Shown here: positions 9,164-17,214 of the stretch, piece after piece
Layout: each line of letters begins with the position of its first letter
How positions within the stretch are numbered: the first letter of the stretch is position 1
Source of the DNA: an uncultured Arenicella sp.
GTDB taxonomy: Bacteria; Pseudomonadota; Gammaproteobacteria; Arenicellales; Arenicellaceae
DNA: 64,000 nt
Direction: 5' to 3'
NCBI GenBank assembly: GCA_947499305.1
Contig: CANMNN010000010.1
Coordinates: 1 to 64,000 of the forward strand
Notes under the pieces: model-generated
Told to the model about the DNA's origin: nothing
The model's input: only the letters and a program-made list of their open reading frames with translations
The model's database searches: none
Program-made: the position numbers and the translations under genes

Positions 9164-9471
9164 TACTTTACCTCAAAAAAATGGTTTAAATTTAGCCGAC
9201 CCCATAGATCACTGCAGTTAAATCTGTGGGCCCTTTAAGTTGGCGAGCCTATATGAAGATCCGAAAAGCACATCATCTCAACACATCACGCTCAATGCGA
9301 CTCTCAACAGGTCGCGGCTTACGCGTTTATGCTCAAATACTTAACGTTTTAGCATCTGACAAAGCATTCTCAAACTTAGCGGTTTATCAATCGCGAAGCG
9401 CTGAAAAGTGATCAAGATGGCTTAACGCAATTAAGCTTCGCCGTTTGTTTTTCAACTGATAGAAATCAGCA
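9164..9471 (-). promoter_or_regulatory. Long glnA 5' leader
   Basis: If transcription starts about 12 bases after the -12 element of the sigma-54 promoter, the leader is about 308 nt, much longer than the roughly 70 nt from the E. coli glnAp2 start. Close to the start codon CCCACAGAT and ATCTATGGG can pair (about 9206-9235, one mismatch). I see no convincing protein-coding frame in it. It may hide a second sigma-70 promoter or a regulatory RNA structure. Confidence 0.45.
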
Positions 9472-9481
9472 GAAAGATCTT

Positions 9482-9497
9482 AGCAAACATCGTGCCA
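9482..9497 (-). promoter_or_regulatory. Sigma-54 promoter of glnA
   Basis: Read on the minus strand the sequence is TGGCACGATGTTTGCT, a complete match to the -24/-12 consensus TGGCAC-N5-TTGCW. Transcription should begin near 9471. Two NtrC-type boxes lie upstream with centres about 104 and 134 bp from that start, close to the enhancer spacing in E. coli. Confidence 0.92.
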
Positions 9498-9566
9498 ATT
9501 TTAACGGGAGAAATTTCACTAAATTGGGGCAAAAACAAATGGAAAAGTCAAAAAACCCACACCCAT

Positions 9567-9583
9567 TGCACTAAAATAGATCA
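9567..9583 (-). promoter_or_regulatory. NtrC-type box, glnA enhancer (promoter-proximal)
   Basis: The plus strand reads TGCACTAAAATAGATCA. The left half TGCACTAAAAT equals the classic glnA site, and the right half has two mismatches to GTGCA. The centre is about 104 bp upstream of the predicted start and 30 bp (about three helical turns) from the second box. Confidence 0.65.
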
Positions 9584-9596
9584 ACGGACACAATAA

Positions 9597-9613
9597 TGCA
9601 CCACATTAGTGCT
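9597..9613 (-). promoter_or_regulatory. NtrC-type box, glnA enhancer (promoter-distal)
   Basis: TGCACCACATTAGTGCT matches the 17-bp NtrC palindrome at all defined bases but the last. It ends 2 bp before the stop codon of the lrp-like gene. Its 30-bp phasing with the other box fits cooperative NtrC binding. Confidence 0.8.
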
Positions 9614-9615
9614 AA

Positions 9616-10086
9616 TTAGAGATCAATCTCCAAGGTTTCTTTTATTATTTCCATTGCCGCAATACTGGTTGACTCCTTAACACCTGGCAAACTTAGTAGC
9701 TCACCCTCTAGCAAGTCGCGGTAGGCCGCCATGTCTTTAATACGCGCCTTTACTAAAAAGTCGAAGCTCCCGGTTACCAAATAACACTCTTGTACTGAAG
9801 GTACTTTCTGAATTGCTCGACGAAAGTCTTCAAAGGTTTTCTTGCTCGTCCTATCTAAACTAATTTGCACAAAGACCACTAAACCTCGATCAAGTTGCTT
9901 TGCGCTTAAGCGAGCTGAGTAACCCTTAATGTATCCCTCACGTTCAAGCTTTCGCACACGATCAATACAAGGCGTCGTAGTTAACCCTACGCACTTACCG
10001 AGATCAGTAAAGGAGATGCGGCCATCTCCCTGCAATACGTTCAAGATATTGCGATCATATTTATCTAAAGTAGCATTTTCTTGCAT
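9616..10086 (-). CDS. lrp: Lrp/AsnC-family transcription regulator (Lrp-like)
   Basis: The product (156 residues from the chosen ATG) has an N-terminal helix-turn-helix (DRNILNVLQGDGRISFTDLG, TTTPCIDRVRKLEREGYI) and a C-terminal RAM effector-binding domain (about residues 70-150, with VQECYLVTGSFDFLVKARIKDMAAY). It resembles E. coli Lrp in length and across both domains more than it does AsnC. The ATG at 10086 has a GAGGG ribosome-binding site; an upstream TTG would add eight residues and is less likely. It is divergent from ald across 174 A+T-rich bases, a known genomic pairing for Lrp-type activators of alanine dehydrogenase. Its 3' end abuts the glnA enhancers. Confidence 0.92.
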   Translation of the reverse strand: MQENATLDKYDRNILNVLQGDGRISFTDLGKCVGLTTTPCIDRVRKLEREGYIKGYSARLSAKQLDRGLVVFVQISLDRTSKKTFEDFRRAIQKVPSVQECYLVTGSFDFLVKARIKDMAAYRDLLEGELLSLPGVKESTSIAAMEIIKETLEIDL

Positions 10087-10260
10087 ATTTACGCCCTCTG
10101 CTTTTACCAACCCAATCAGTTAAATAAACTGTAAATTCAATGAATTTAATTAAAATTTACTGTAGATATCAAAATATAAACAAATTTGAACTTAAAGACG
10201 AGCCTGTCGATCAGTATTATTTTGAAAAAACAAACAGCCCCATAATTGAGGACTTCAACC

Positions 10261-11373
10261 ATGAAGATTGGTGTACCAAAAGAGATTAAGAATCATGAGT
10301 ATCGCGTAGGCTTAAGCCCAGCAAGCGCTAAAGAATTGTTAGCCCATGGACATGAAATCAGCATCGAAGCAGGTGCCGCTGCCGGCATTGGTTTAAGTGA
10401 CGATGTATATGCCGACATGGGCGTAAAAATTGTTAACTCTGCCGAAGCCATATTTGCCGAAAATGACATGATCATTAAAGTAAAAGAGCCGCAGCCAATT
10501 GAATGCACTCAGTTAAATAAAGGCCAGCTGCTATTCACTTATCTGCACCTTGCCCCAGATCCTGAGCAGACTGCCGCCCTGCTAGAATCTGGTGTAACAG
10601 CTGTTGCATACGAAACCGTTACTGGCCCAAATAACTCGCTGCCATTACTCGCTCCAATGAGCGAAGTTGCTGGACGACTATCTGCCCAAGCTGGTGCACA
10701 TTGCCTAGAGCGCGCGCAAGGTGGTAGTGGCGTGTTGATGGGGGGAGTTCCAGGAACACAGCCAGCAAAAGTATTCGTTATTGGCGGCGGCGTAGTAGGC
10801 CAAAACGCGGCTTATATTGCAAAGGGCATGGGCGCGAACGTGACCATCGTCGACCGATCCATCCCTCGACTGCGCCAACTTGATGTTGAATTTGGAGGTC
10901 GAGTTACCTGTCTTTATTCAACTAAAGAAGCGATTGAAAATCACTGCGCGAATGCCGACTTAGTAATCGGCGCAGTGCTTTTACCCGGCGCTAATGCACC
11001 AAAACTAGTGACGCGTGAAATCATCAAATCGATGAAGCCTGGCTCGGTAATTGTCGATGTTGCCATTGACCAAGGCGGTTGCTTAGAAACCTCTAAAGCG
11101 ACAACCCACCAAGACCCAACCTTTGTCGTTGATGACGTGGTTCACTACTGTGTGGCAAACATGCCTGGCGCTGTACCACAAACATCTACATATGCACTGA
11201 ACAATGCAACCTTGCCATTTGCTTTAAGCATGGCGAATCAAGGCTGGCAAAAAGCGATGCGCCAAGACGCACATTTGCTAAATGGACTTAACGTGCACGA
11301 AGGCAAGCTTACCTACGAAGCGGTTGCTCAGGCGCAAGGTTTGGATTTTGTCGAAGCCTCAAGCTTGCTCTAA
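10261..11373 (+). CDS. ald: Alanine dehydrogenase
   Basis: Alanine dehydrogenase interconverts L-alanine + NAD+ with pyruvate + ammonia + NADH. The 370-residue protein begins MKIGVPKEIKNHEYRV, has the pyruvate-binding Lys75 (KVKEPQPIE) and catalytic His96 (YLHLAPDPE), and a Rossmann NAD fold with FVIGGGVVGQNAAYIAKGMG near residue 175. I chose the ATG at 10261 because GAGG lies 9 bases upstream and the length then equals the family norm; a TTG five codons earlier is in frame. It is divergent from the lrp-like gene, its probable regulator, and is closed by a strong terminator. Confidence 0.97.
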   Translation: MKIGVPKEIKNHEYRVGLSPASAKELLAHGHEISIEAGAAAGIGLSDDVYADMGVKIVNSAEAIFAENDMIIKVKEPQPIECTQLNKGQLLFTYLHLAPDPEQTAALLESGVTAVAYETVTGPNNSLPLLAPMSEVAGRLSAQAGAHCLERAQGGSGVLMGGVPGTQPAKVFVIGGGVVGQNAAYIAKGMGANVTIVDRSIPRLRQLDVEFGGRVTCLYSTKEAIENHCANADLVIGAVLLPGANAPKLVTREIIKSMKPGSVIVDVAIDQGGCLETSKATTHQDPTFVVDDVVHYCVANMPGAVPQTSTYALNNATLPFALSMANQGWQKAMRQDAHLLNGLNVHEGKLTYEAVAQAQGLDFVEASSLL

Positions 11374-11412
11374 ATCACTAGATTTTTTTCATCCTTCTTG
11401 TTTGTTATATTT

Positions 11413-11440
11413 GCCCTCGTTTTTACGAGGGCTTTTTTTT
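11413..11440 (+). terminator. Terminator after ald
   Basis: GCCCTCGT (11413-11420) and ACGAGGGC (11425-11432) form a perfect 8-bp stem with a TTTT loop followed by eight T. It insulates ald from the downstream glucosylglycerate genes. Confidence 0.95.
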
Positions 11441-11478
11441 GCCTGGAATCGCGTATTGCCGATAAAACCCTAGCACCT

Positions 11479-11494
11479 TGGCACGAATGTTGCT
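11479..11494 (+). promoter_or_regulatory. Sigma-54 promoter in front of the glucosylglycerate operon
   Basis: TGGCACGAATGTTGCT is a full match to TGGCAC-N5-TTGCW, with GG at 11480-11481 and GC at 11492-11493. It lies 38 bp after the ald terminator and points at the operon. Transcription should begin near 11505, 24 bases before the ATG at 11529. I find no clear NtrC box within about 200 bp; a GTGCAC element near 11293-11298 in the 3' end of ald is the only weak candidate, so the activator is open. Confidence 0.85.
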
Positions 11495-11528
11495 GCATCT
11501 AAATCGCATCAATCAAAATACCAAAATA

Positions 11529-12449
11529 ATGGGCATCTCCTCACAACTGACCGAAATCTTAAGTCTCGCCGCGTCAGAACGGCAACTCCCCTCATCGTAT
11601 GTTGGAGGCTTCAACGAACTAATCGCGCCTCTGATAGATGAAACCTTAGTTCGAACAGAATCTGACGCACCTCAGATAATCGGAGTGCAAGGTTGTCAAG
11701 GCAGCGGTAAAACAACCTTGTGCGAGTTTTTTAAACTTTATCTAGAGCACACTCATGAGGCCACAGTAGAGATATGTTCAATTGATGATTTTTATCTCAC
11801 CAAACAAGAACGTCAAACCTTGTCCAAAACAACTCACCGCCTACTTGAGACTCGCGGAGTACCAGGAACTCACGACACATCTCTGATCCTCGAGACGTTC
11901 GATGCGTTTAAAAGCGGGCGTCGCCAACAAGTGCCGGTGTTTAAAAAGCAGATAGACGATCGCGCCGATCGAAGCGAGTGGCAGGAATGGGCAGTTCAAC
12001 CGGACATTCTCATATTTGAAGGTTGGTGTGTCGGAATCCCTGCGCAAAACTCAAGCTCTTTATCTATTCCTGTTAACCATCTCGAAAAAGATGAAGACCC
12101 TGACGGCGCTTGGCGAGAGTTTGTGAACAATGCGCTGCGGAGAGAGTACCAAGAGGTTTTTCAACAACTGAACTCATTGCTAGTCATTCAAGCGCCTTCG
12201 TTTGATTGCGTTTATGAATGGCGCCTTCAACAAGAAGAACGGATGATTGAACAAATTCAGAAGCGAGGAGAAGACTACTCACAAGCGATGACAGCCTCGC
12301 AAATTGAACGCTTTATCTCGCACTATCAACGCTTGACAGAACATGGCTTTAAAATGCTTCCAAGCATCGCCGACGCAACTCTGCATCTAAACAATGATCA
12401 CTCATTTGACAGAGCAGAAGTAGCATCAAGATCCCAGGCTAGATTATGA
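11529..12449 (+). CDS. D-glycerate 3-kinase-like P-loop kinase (GLYK/YggC family)
   Basis: This predicted kinase phosphorylates D-glycerate to 3-phosphoglycerate. A Walker A motif (GVQGCQGSGKTTL) lies near residue 53. SIDDFYLTKQER and the TRGVPGTHD motif follow, and ILIFEGWCVGIPAQ then matches the plant/fungal-type GLYK and E. coli YggC family of P-loop kinases, distant from GarK/GlxK. In-frame TTG 11478 and ATG 11487 lie inside the sigma-54 promoter, so ATG 11529 is the start consistent with that promoter; no good ribosome-binding site is visible. Its stop overlaps the next start (ATGA). In this setting it would return glycerate released by the phosphorylase to the 3-phosphoglycerate pool that feeds GpgS. 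Confidence 0.85.
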   Translation: MGISSQLTEILSLAASERQLPSSYVGGFNELIAPLIDETLVRTESDAPQIIGVQGCQGSGKTTLCEFFKLYLEHTHEATVEICSIDDFYLTKQERQTLSKTTHRLLETRGVPGTHDTSLILETFDAFKSGRRQQVPVFKKQIDDRADRSEWQEWAVQPDILIFEGWCVGIPAQNSSSLSIPVNHLEKDEDPDGAWREFVNNALRREYQEVFQQLNSLLVIQAPSFDCVYEWRLQQEERMIEQIQKRGEDYSQAMTASQIERFISHYQRLTEHGFKMLPSIADATLHLNNDHSFDRAEVASRSQARL

Positions 12450-13276
12450 GTTTTTGGATTTCGACGGATCTAGATGGCACTCTACTAGATCATCATGACT
12501 ATTCCTTTAAGGCCGCCGAAGAGGCTCTGCTTGAATGCAAAACACTGGGGATACCGATTATTCTAAACACCAGCAAAACACTAGCTGAGACGCGTAAAAT
12601 TCAAAGCGATGTTGGGATAACTGGCCCTCTTATCGTCGAGAATGGCAGCGCCTTGATCTATTCTGAATCACCGTCAACTCAACCAGCAAGCAACAGCCAG
12701 AAAACAAGGATTTTTGGTACTCAACGTTGCGAACTTCTAGAATTTATTTCAACAATTCGAAAAGACTTTAGCTGGAAACTCGAGGGCTTCAATGACTACA
12801 GCGTCGCTCAAATTGCAAGCCGCACGGGACTATCACATTCAGATGCTCAACTCGCATCTGACAAACACTATTCCGAGCCATTTATATGGATGGACTCGGC
12901 TGAGAACTTTGAACATTTGAAGCAACTCGCGCAGGAGGAAGGCTTTCAAATACTCAAGGGCGGACGCTTCTATCATCTACAAGGTAATTGCAGCAAGGCA
13001 AGTGCGCTCCCTTGGATAAAAAACAACTTCGGCTCGATGGTCGGTTTTGAACGGCACGATATTGCCAGCGCCAAGTTAATTGCGTTAGGTGATAACGACA
13101 ATGACATTGCCATGCTGACCGCGGCGGACATTGCCGTCTGCGTAAGATCAGCAACTGGCGATTACCCTACGCTTGCAAACCACCCTTATCTCATACAAAC
13201 CCATGAAGTCGGTCCTCACGGTTGGTCGGAAGCAATTTTAAAATTAGTAAACAAAACGGAGAATAATCATGGCTGA
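12446..13276 (+). CDS. Glucosyl-3-phosphoglycerate / mannosyl-3-phosphoglycerate phosphatase (HAD-IIB)
   Basis: The 276-residue protein belongs to the MPGP branch of HAD phosphatases. Motif I is STDLDGTLLD (D8, D10), motif II is NTSKTLAE near 46, GPLIVENGSALI near 65 is family-specific, and motif IV is ALGDNDNDIAMLTAAD near 212. MPGP-type enzymes dephosphorylate mannosyl- and glucosyl-3-phosphoglycerate. Since the next gene is a glucosyl-3-phosphoglycerate synthase, the inferred reaction is glucosyl-3-phosphoglycerate to glucosylglycerate plus phosphate. The start overlaps the kinase stop by 4 bases and the stop overlaps gpgS by 8, so translation is probably coupled. Confidence 0.88.
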   Translation: MSFWISTDLDGTLLDHHDYSFKAAEEALLECKTLGIPIILNTSKTLAETRKIQSDVGITGPLIVENGSALIYSESPSTQPASNSQKTRIFGTQRCELLEFISTIRKDFSWKLEGFNDYSVAQIASRTGLSHSDAQLASDKHYSEPFIWMDSAENFEHLKQLAQEEGFQILKGGRFYHLQGNCSKASALPWIKNNFGSMVGFERHDIASAKLIALGDNDNDIAMLTAADIAVCVRSATGDYPTLANHPYLIQTHEVGPHGWSEAILKLVNKTENNHG

Positions 13277-14492
13277 TTTTTATCAAAACGGCATCATCAC
13301 TACGCTGCACAACCTACGCCAGCGCTCGCTCGACGACCTTGAAGCTGAACTAATAAAATTTAGTAGCAAACGGCCGATGACTCTAGTACTGCCATCTCTT
13401 TACTCCGAGCTTGAGGGTGAGGCTTTGCCCAATATAGTCAATGAGCTAAGCAAGGTTAAGTACTTAGATGAGATCGTAATTGGCTTAGACCGCGCCAATG
13501 AAAGCCAATATCGAAAAGCCCTTGAGTTCTTCAAACCTCTTGGACAAAACTTTAAGGTCCTGTGGAATGACGGCCCTCGCTTGCAGGCTATCGACAAACG
13601 CCTCAGAGAAGAAAACTTGTCTCCCAAAGAGTTAGGGAAGGGGCGAAATGTTTGGTATTGCTTCGGCTATGTATTGGCAGCAAATCGTAGTGAAGCCATC
13701 GCGCTGCACGACTGCGACATTTTGACATACGACCGAAGCTTACTCGCTCGACTCTTATACCCAGTCGCGAACCCCAATTTTAACTATAAGTTTTGCAAGG
13801 GTTTTTACGCACGCGTAGCCGAAGGAAAAATGAATGGCCGTGTGACCCGCCTGCTCGTTACCCCTTTGATTAGAGCGCTGAAAAAAGTATACGGCGAAAA
13901 CGATTACTTAGAATACATCGACAGCTTTCGCTATCCACTGGCGGGCGAGTTTTCATTTAGAACTGACGTCATCAACGACCTCAGAATTCCCAGCGACTGG
14001 GGCCTAGAAATCGGAGTGTTGTCCGAGTTAAATCGAAACTACGCCAATAATCGTATCTGCCAAGCGGATATCGCCGATACATACGATCATAAACACCAAG
14101 ACCTTTCTGCCGACGATACTGCCAAAGGTTTATCTAAAATGTCGATCGATATCTGCAAAGCCTTATATCGAAAGTTGGCAACAAATGGCGTGGTATTCAA
14201 CTCAGAAACCTTTCGTGCGATCAAAGCAACTTACTATCGAATTGCCCTCGATTTTGTCGAAACCTATTACAATGATGCTCAAATGAATGGCCTCAACTTA
14301 GACATTCATGCCGAAGAAGCCGCGATAGAGTTATTTGCAGAGAACGTGCTTAATGCCGGCCAAGACTTTCTAGAGAACCCCATGGAAACCCCGTTTATCC
14401 CGAGCTGGAATCGAGTTGGCAGCGCACTTCCAGATATTGCCGAAGATTTGATCGCTGCGGTTGACGCCGATATGGCCGATTACACTAGCTAA
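13269..14492 (+). CDS. gpgS: Glucosyl-3-phosphoglycerate synthase (GT81)
   Basis: GpgS transfers glucose from an NDP-glucose donor to 3-phosphoglycerate, the committed step of glucosylglycerate synthesis. The 407-residue product shows the GT-A fold features: LVLPSLYSELEGEALPNIV near residue 39, GKGRNVWYCFGYVLA near 123, the metal-binding D148-C-D150 (HDCDILTYD), PLAGEFSFR near 222 and the DWGLEIGVLSEL segment near 240. These match GT81 glucosyl-3-phosphoglycerate synthases rather than mannosyl-3-phosphoglycerate synthase (GT55). A CGGAG ribosome-binding site lies inside the preceding gene. The downstream gene begins 16 bases after its stop. Confidence 0.92.
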   Translation: MADFYQNGIITTLHNLRQRSLDDLEAELIKFSSKRPMTLVLPSLYSELEGEALPNIVNELSKVKYLDEIVIGLDRANESQYRKALEFFKPLGQNFKVLWNDGPRLQAIDKRLREENLSPKELGKGRNVWYCFGYVLAANRSEAIALHDCDILTYDRSLLARLLYPVANPNFNYKFCKGFYARVAEGKMNGRVTRLLVTPLIRALKKVYGENDYLEYIDSFRYPLAGEFSFRTDVINDLRIPSDWGLEIGVLSELNRNYANNRICQADIADTYDHKHQDLSADDTAKGLSKMSIDICKALYRKLATNGVVFNSETFRAIKATYYRIALDFVETYYNDAQMNGLNLDIHAEEAAIELFAENVLNAGQDFLENPMETPFIPSWNRVGSALPDIAEDLIAAVDADMADYTS

Positions 14493-14508
14493 GTTTCGAG
14501 GCGCAAAA

Positions 14509-16224
14509 ATGCTTATAGATATTATTAGAGATCAGCTCAGTCGCATCTATCTTACGGAGGATCACGACGACCTCGCAAGAAAACTAATCGACACCATGAA
14601 GGTGCAGCCAAACCAAGACGCTACACCTCTGCATAGCAACAAGTGGAGTGAGGATGACGCTTGGTTAATCACCTATGGCGACAGCGTGACTCAAACCGAG
14701 CATGCGCCACTAGAAACGCTAAACACATTTCTTGACAGGTACTTGAAGGGCAGCATCTCAGGCGTGCACATCTTACCGTTCTTTCCATATAGCTCTGACG
14801 AAGGCTTTTCAGTCATTGATTATGCTCAAGTAAACGACAGCTTGGGCACTTGGCAACATATTGAACACATCGCAGAAGACTACGACTTGATGGCCGACTT
14901 AGTAGTCAATCACTGTTCGCAACGAAGCCGCTGGTTTGAAAATTTTCGCCAACAGAAACACCCCGGCAAAGACTACTTTATCACCACTGAACCAAGCGAA
15001 GACGTAAGCCAGGTTGTTCGGCCACGAACCTCGCCGCTCCTAAGAGAAACACGTACGATAGATGGCGATAAATACGTTTGGTGCACCTTCAGCCATGACC
15101 AAGTAGATCTAAACTTCAAAAACCCTGACGTACTCATCGAGATGCTGACGATCATTCGGCGGTATCTCGAACAAGGAGTAAAGATATTTCGGCTCGACGC
15201 GATCGCCTTCCTGTGGAAAGAACCCAATAGCCCTTGCGTGCATTTACCGCAAACACATGAATTTGTGCGTCTACTTCGCACATTAATCGAAGCGCACTCG
15301 CCTAAGGCAATTGTCATCACTGAAACCAATGTGCCTAACCATGAGAACTTGTCTTACTTTGGTAACGCAAATGAAGCGCACGCAGTTTACAATTTTTCCT
15401 TGCCGCCGTTATTGATTCAGGCCCTTTTAAGCGGTAACAGCGACCACCTCAAACGCTGGCAAATGAGCATGCCGCCAGCGCAAAATGGCACTTTCTATTT
15501 CAATTTTATAGCAAGCCACGACGGTATTGGCCTGCGCCCTGTGAAGGGCTTGCTAGAAGAGAGTGAAGTTGATCAGCTAATAAATACCCTACAAAGCTTT
15601 GGCGCAAGAGTTTCGTGGCGCTCAGTGGAAGGCGGCAAGCAAGAGGCCTACGAAATTAACGTTGCGCTATTTGACGCACTACAAGGCACTGTTAACGGGC
15701 CTGACAAATGGCAGTTGCAACGCTTTGAATGCGCTCATGCAATCATGTTTTCGCTCGAAGGCATACCCGGCCTATATATCCACAGCTTATTAGGAACACA
15801 GAACGACGTCGAACGACTTGCACTGAGCAATCACAATCGTGATATCAACCGCAAAAAATGGGACTTAGAGGAGCTAAGCGAGCTATTGGATAACCCGGCA
15901 TCGCATCACCATAAAGCCCTTCACTCGCTCACGAACCTACTTAAGATACGCAGAACGCAATCGGCCTTTCACCCTAATGCGGTGCAATTCACGCTTCATT
16001 TAGGTTCAGAAGTTTTTGCTTTTTGGCGGCAGAGTATCGATCGTTCGCAAAGTATATTTTGCATCCATAACATTACCGATAAAAAGGTCACTATCCCAAT
16101 CAATTCTATTAACCTGATTACACTTCAGACCTGGATCGATTTGGTAAGCGAAACTCACTTCTCTGAGGATCAAGAAGAAATAACACTGCAACCCTACCAA
16201 TTTGTTTGGCTTTCTAATAAGTAA
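14509..16224 (+). CDS. GH13 subfamily-18 sugar phosphorylase, probable glucosylglycerate phosphorylase
   Basis: The 571-residue protein is a sucrose-phosphorylase-like GH13 enzyme: ISGVHILPFFPYSSDEGFSV near 83, LMADLVVNHCS near 127, nucleophile D230 (IFRLDAIAFLWKE), acid/base E272 (VITETNVPNHEN) and transition-state stabiliser D338 (ASHDGIGLRP). GH13_18 includes sucrose, sucrose-6-phosphate and glucosylglycerate phosphorylases. Clustering with gpgS, the phosphatase and glycerate kinase favours phosphorolysis of glucosylglycerate to glucose 1-phosphate plus D-glycerate. Sucrose phosphorylase remains possible. I took the ATG at 14509 because of the CGAGG site just upstream and the family N-terminus; an in-frame ATG at 14461 lies inside gpgS. 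Confidence 0.88.
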   Translation: MLIDIIRDQLSRIYLTEDHDDLARKLIDTMKVQPNQDATPLHSNKWSEDDAWLITYGDSVTQTEHAPLETLNTFLDRYLKGSISGVHILPFFPYSSDEGFSVIDYAQVNDSLGTWQHIEHIAEDYDLMADLVVNHCSQRSRWFENFRQQKHPGKDYFITTEPSEDVSQVVRPRTSPLLRETRTIDGDKYVWCTFSHDQVDLNFKNPDVLIEMLTIIRRYLEQGVKIFRLDAIAFLWKEPNSPCVHLPQTHEFVRLLRTLIEAHSPKAIVITETNVPNHENLSYFGNANEAHAVYNFSLPPLLIQALLSGNSDHLKRWQMSMPPAQNGTFYFNFIASHDGIGLRPVKGLLEESEVDQLINTLQSFGARVSWRSVEGGKQEAYEINVALFDALQGTVNGPDKWQLQRFECAHAIMFSLEGIPGLYIHSLLGTQNDVERLALSNHNRDINRKKWDLEELSELLDNPASHHHKALHSLTNLLKIRRTQSAFHPNAVQFTLHLGSEVFAFWRQSIDRSQSIFCIHNITDKKVTIPINSINLITLQTWIDLVSETHFSEDQEEITLQPYQFVWLSNK

Positions 16225-16284
16225 GGCAGCTATGTTCGAACGTTTGCAAGACCGAGTTTATAAAGAGAACAATGTTAATCGTCA

Positions 16285-17130
16285 CTACTCGTTCGACATA
16301 GCGCTAAACCGTTCTAAACTCTTGAGAACTTCACTCGCGCGACCTCGACTCACCGGAATTCGGTCGCCGTCATTAAGCCTTAAATGATAGTCACGGCCTT
16401 CTTTTTGAATTTCATCGACATGCTCAAATGAAACCCAATGCGATCGATGAACTCGCATACCCTCTTTAGGCTCGAGCAATTGGATCGCTTCCGACATTTT
16501 TCCTCGAATAAAGAACTGCCTATTCTGGTTAAAGATTCTCAGGTAATGGTCTTCAACTTGAACTCTTAAGGTTTTTGATCTTCGCCATTCCGGCATTGAC
16601 TCGTCACTATCTACGGCGTTCGTTTCGCCCGTTACCAAATCGACATCCATCGACGGCGTATCGACTGCGTGTAGGTAGAGCATTTTATGCAGCAAAATAA
16701 ATATCGCGCTAATCACGGCTATCGGCAGCCAAACAAATGCTAAAAACTCGAGTGGCGGGTCAACTCGCTTGGGCAAAATTGGAGTGTATTTCAATACATG
16801 CAGCTCGGCGGCTACGGCAAAGATCGTCAAAACTACCGCGCTCACGTTCGATACAAACTGCCCATACGCAAGTGACCTGAAAACATAACGATGAACCAAA
16901 TACCTAAATACCAATACCTGTACCGCTACCAGAGCACAGACTGTTAGCCATAAACCAAATCTATGCAAACTGTTTAAATCACCGGTATTGAATGCCCTTC
17001 CGATGGTCAGAACCCCAGCGAGTAGCAAGGCAACAATTGGAATAAGCGCGCTGTTCAGCGACAACTTTAGGCTGGCGAATTTGAAGGCTGGACTATTCAC
17101 GACAAAAATGGACTCTACACGACATACCAC
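16285..17130 (-). CDS. Membrane-anchored LytTR transcription regulator
   Basis: The product (up to 281 residues) has four hydrophobic segments in the first ~145 residues. A linker with acidic residues follows. The C-terminal LytTR DNA-binding domain starts near 180 (LRVQVEDHYLRIF, GMRVHRSHWVSFEHV, RDYHLRLNDGDRIPVSRGRA). Membrane-bound LytTR proteins without a receiver domain are known, often with unknown signals. The start is uncertain: the longest frame begins with GTG at 17130, and an in-frame GTG at 17100 is possible. It is convergent with the glucosylglycerate phosphorylase gene (60 bases between stops) and divergent from the exported NTF2-like gene. Confidence 0.82.
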   Translation of the reverse strand: MVCRVESIFVVNSPAFKFASLKLSLNSALIPIVALLLAGVLTIGRAFNTGDLNSLHRFGLWLTVCALVAVQVLVFRYLVHRYVFRSLAYGQFVSNVSAVVLTIFAVAAELHVLKYTPILPKRVDPPLEFLAFVWLPIAVISAIFILLHKMLYLHAVDTPSMDVDLVTGETNAVDSDESMPEWRRSKTLRVQVEDHYLRIFNQNRQFFIRGKMSEAIQLLEPKEGMRVHRSHWVSFEHVDEIQKEGRDYHLRLNDGDRIPVSRGRASEVLKSLERFSAMSNE

Positions 17131-17214
17131 TAGCTGATCAGAAATTGGGTGTTTTATAACTGAGTTAGAGCTCTCTTACAAAACGAACACTATCAACCCA
17201 ATGAGGAATTAATA

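Noticed and set aside
11192-11310. TGCA-rich stretches in the 3' end of ald as NtrC boxes for the glucosylglycerate promoter
   Set aside because: TGCACTGAACAATGCA has the wrong spacing by one base and the GTGCAC element near 11293 has only one good half. Neither meets the pattern seen at the glnA boxes.
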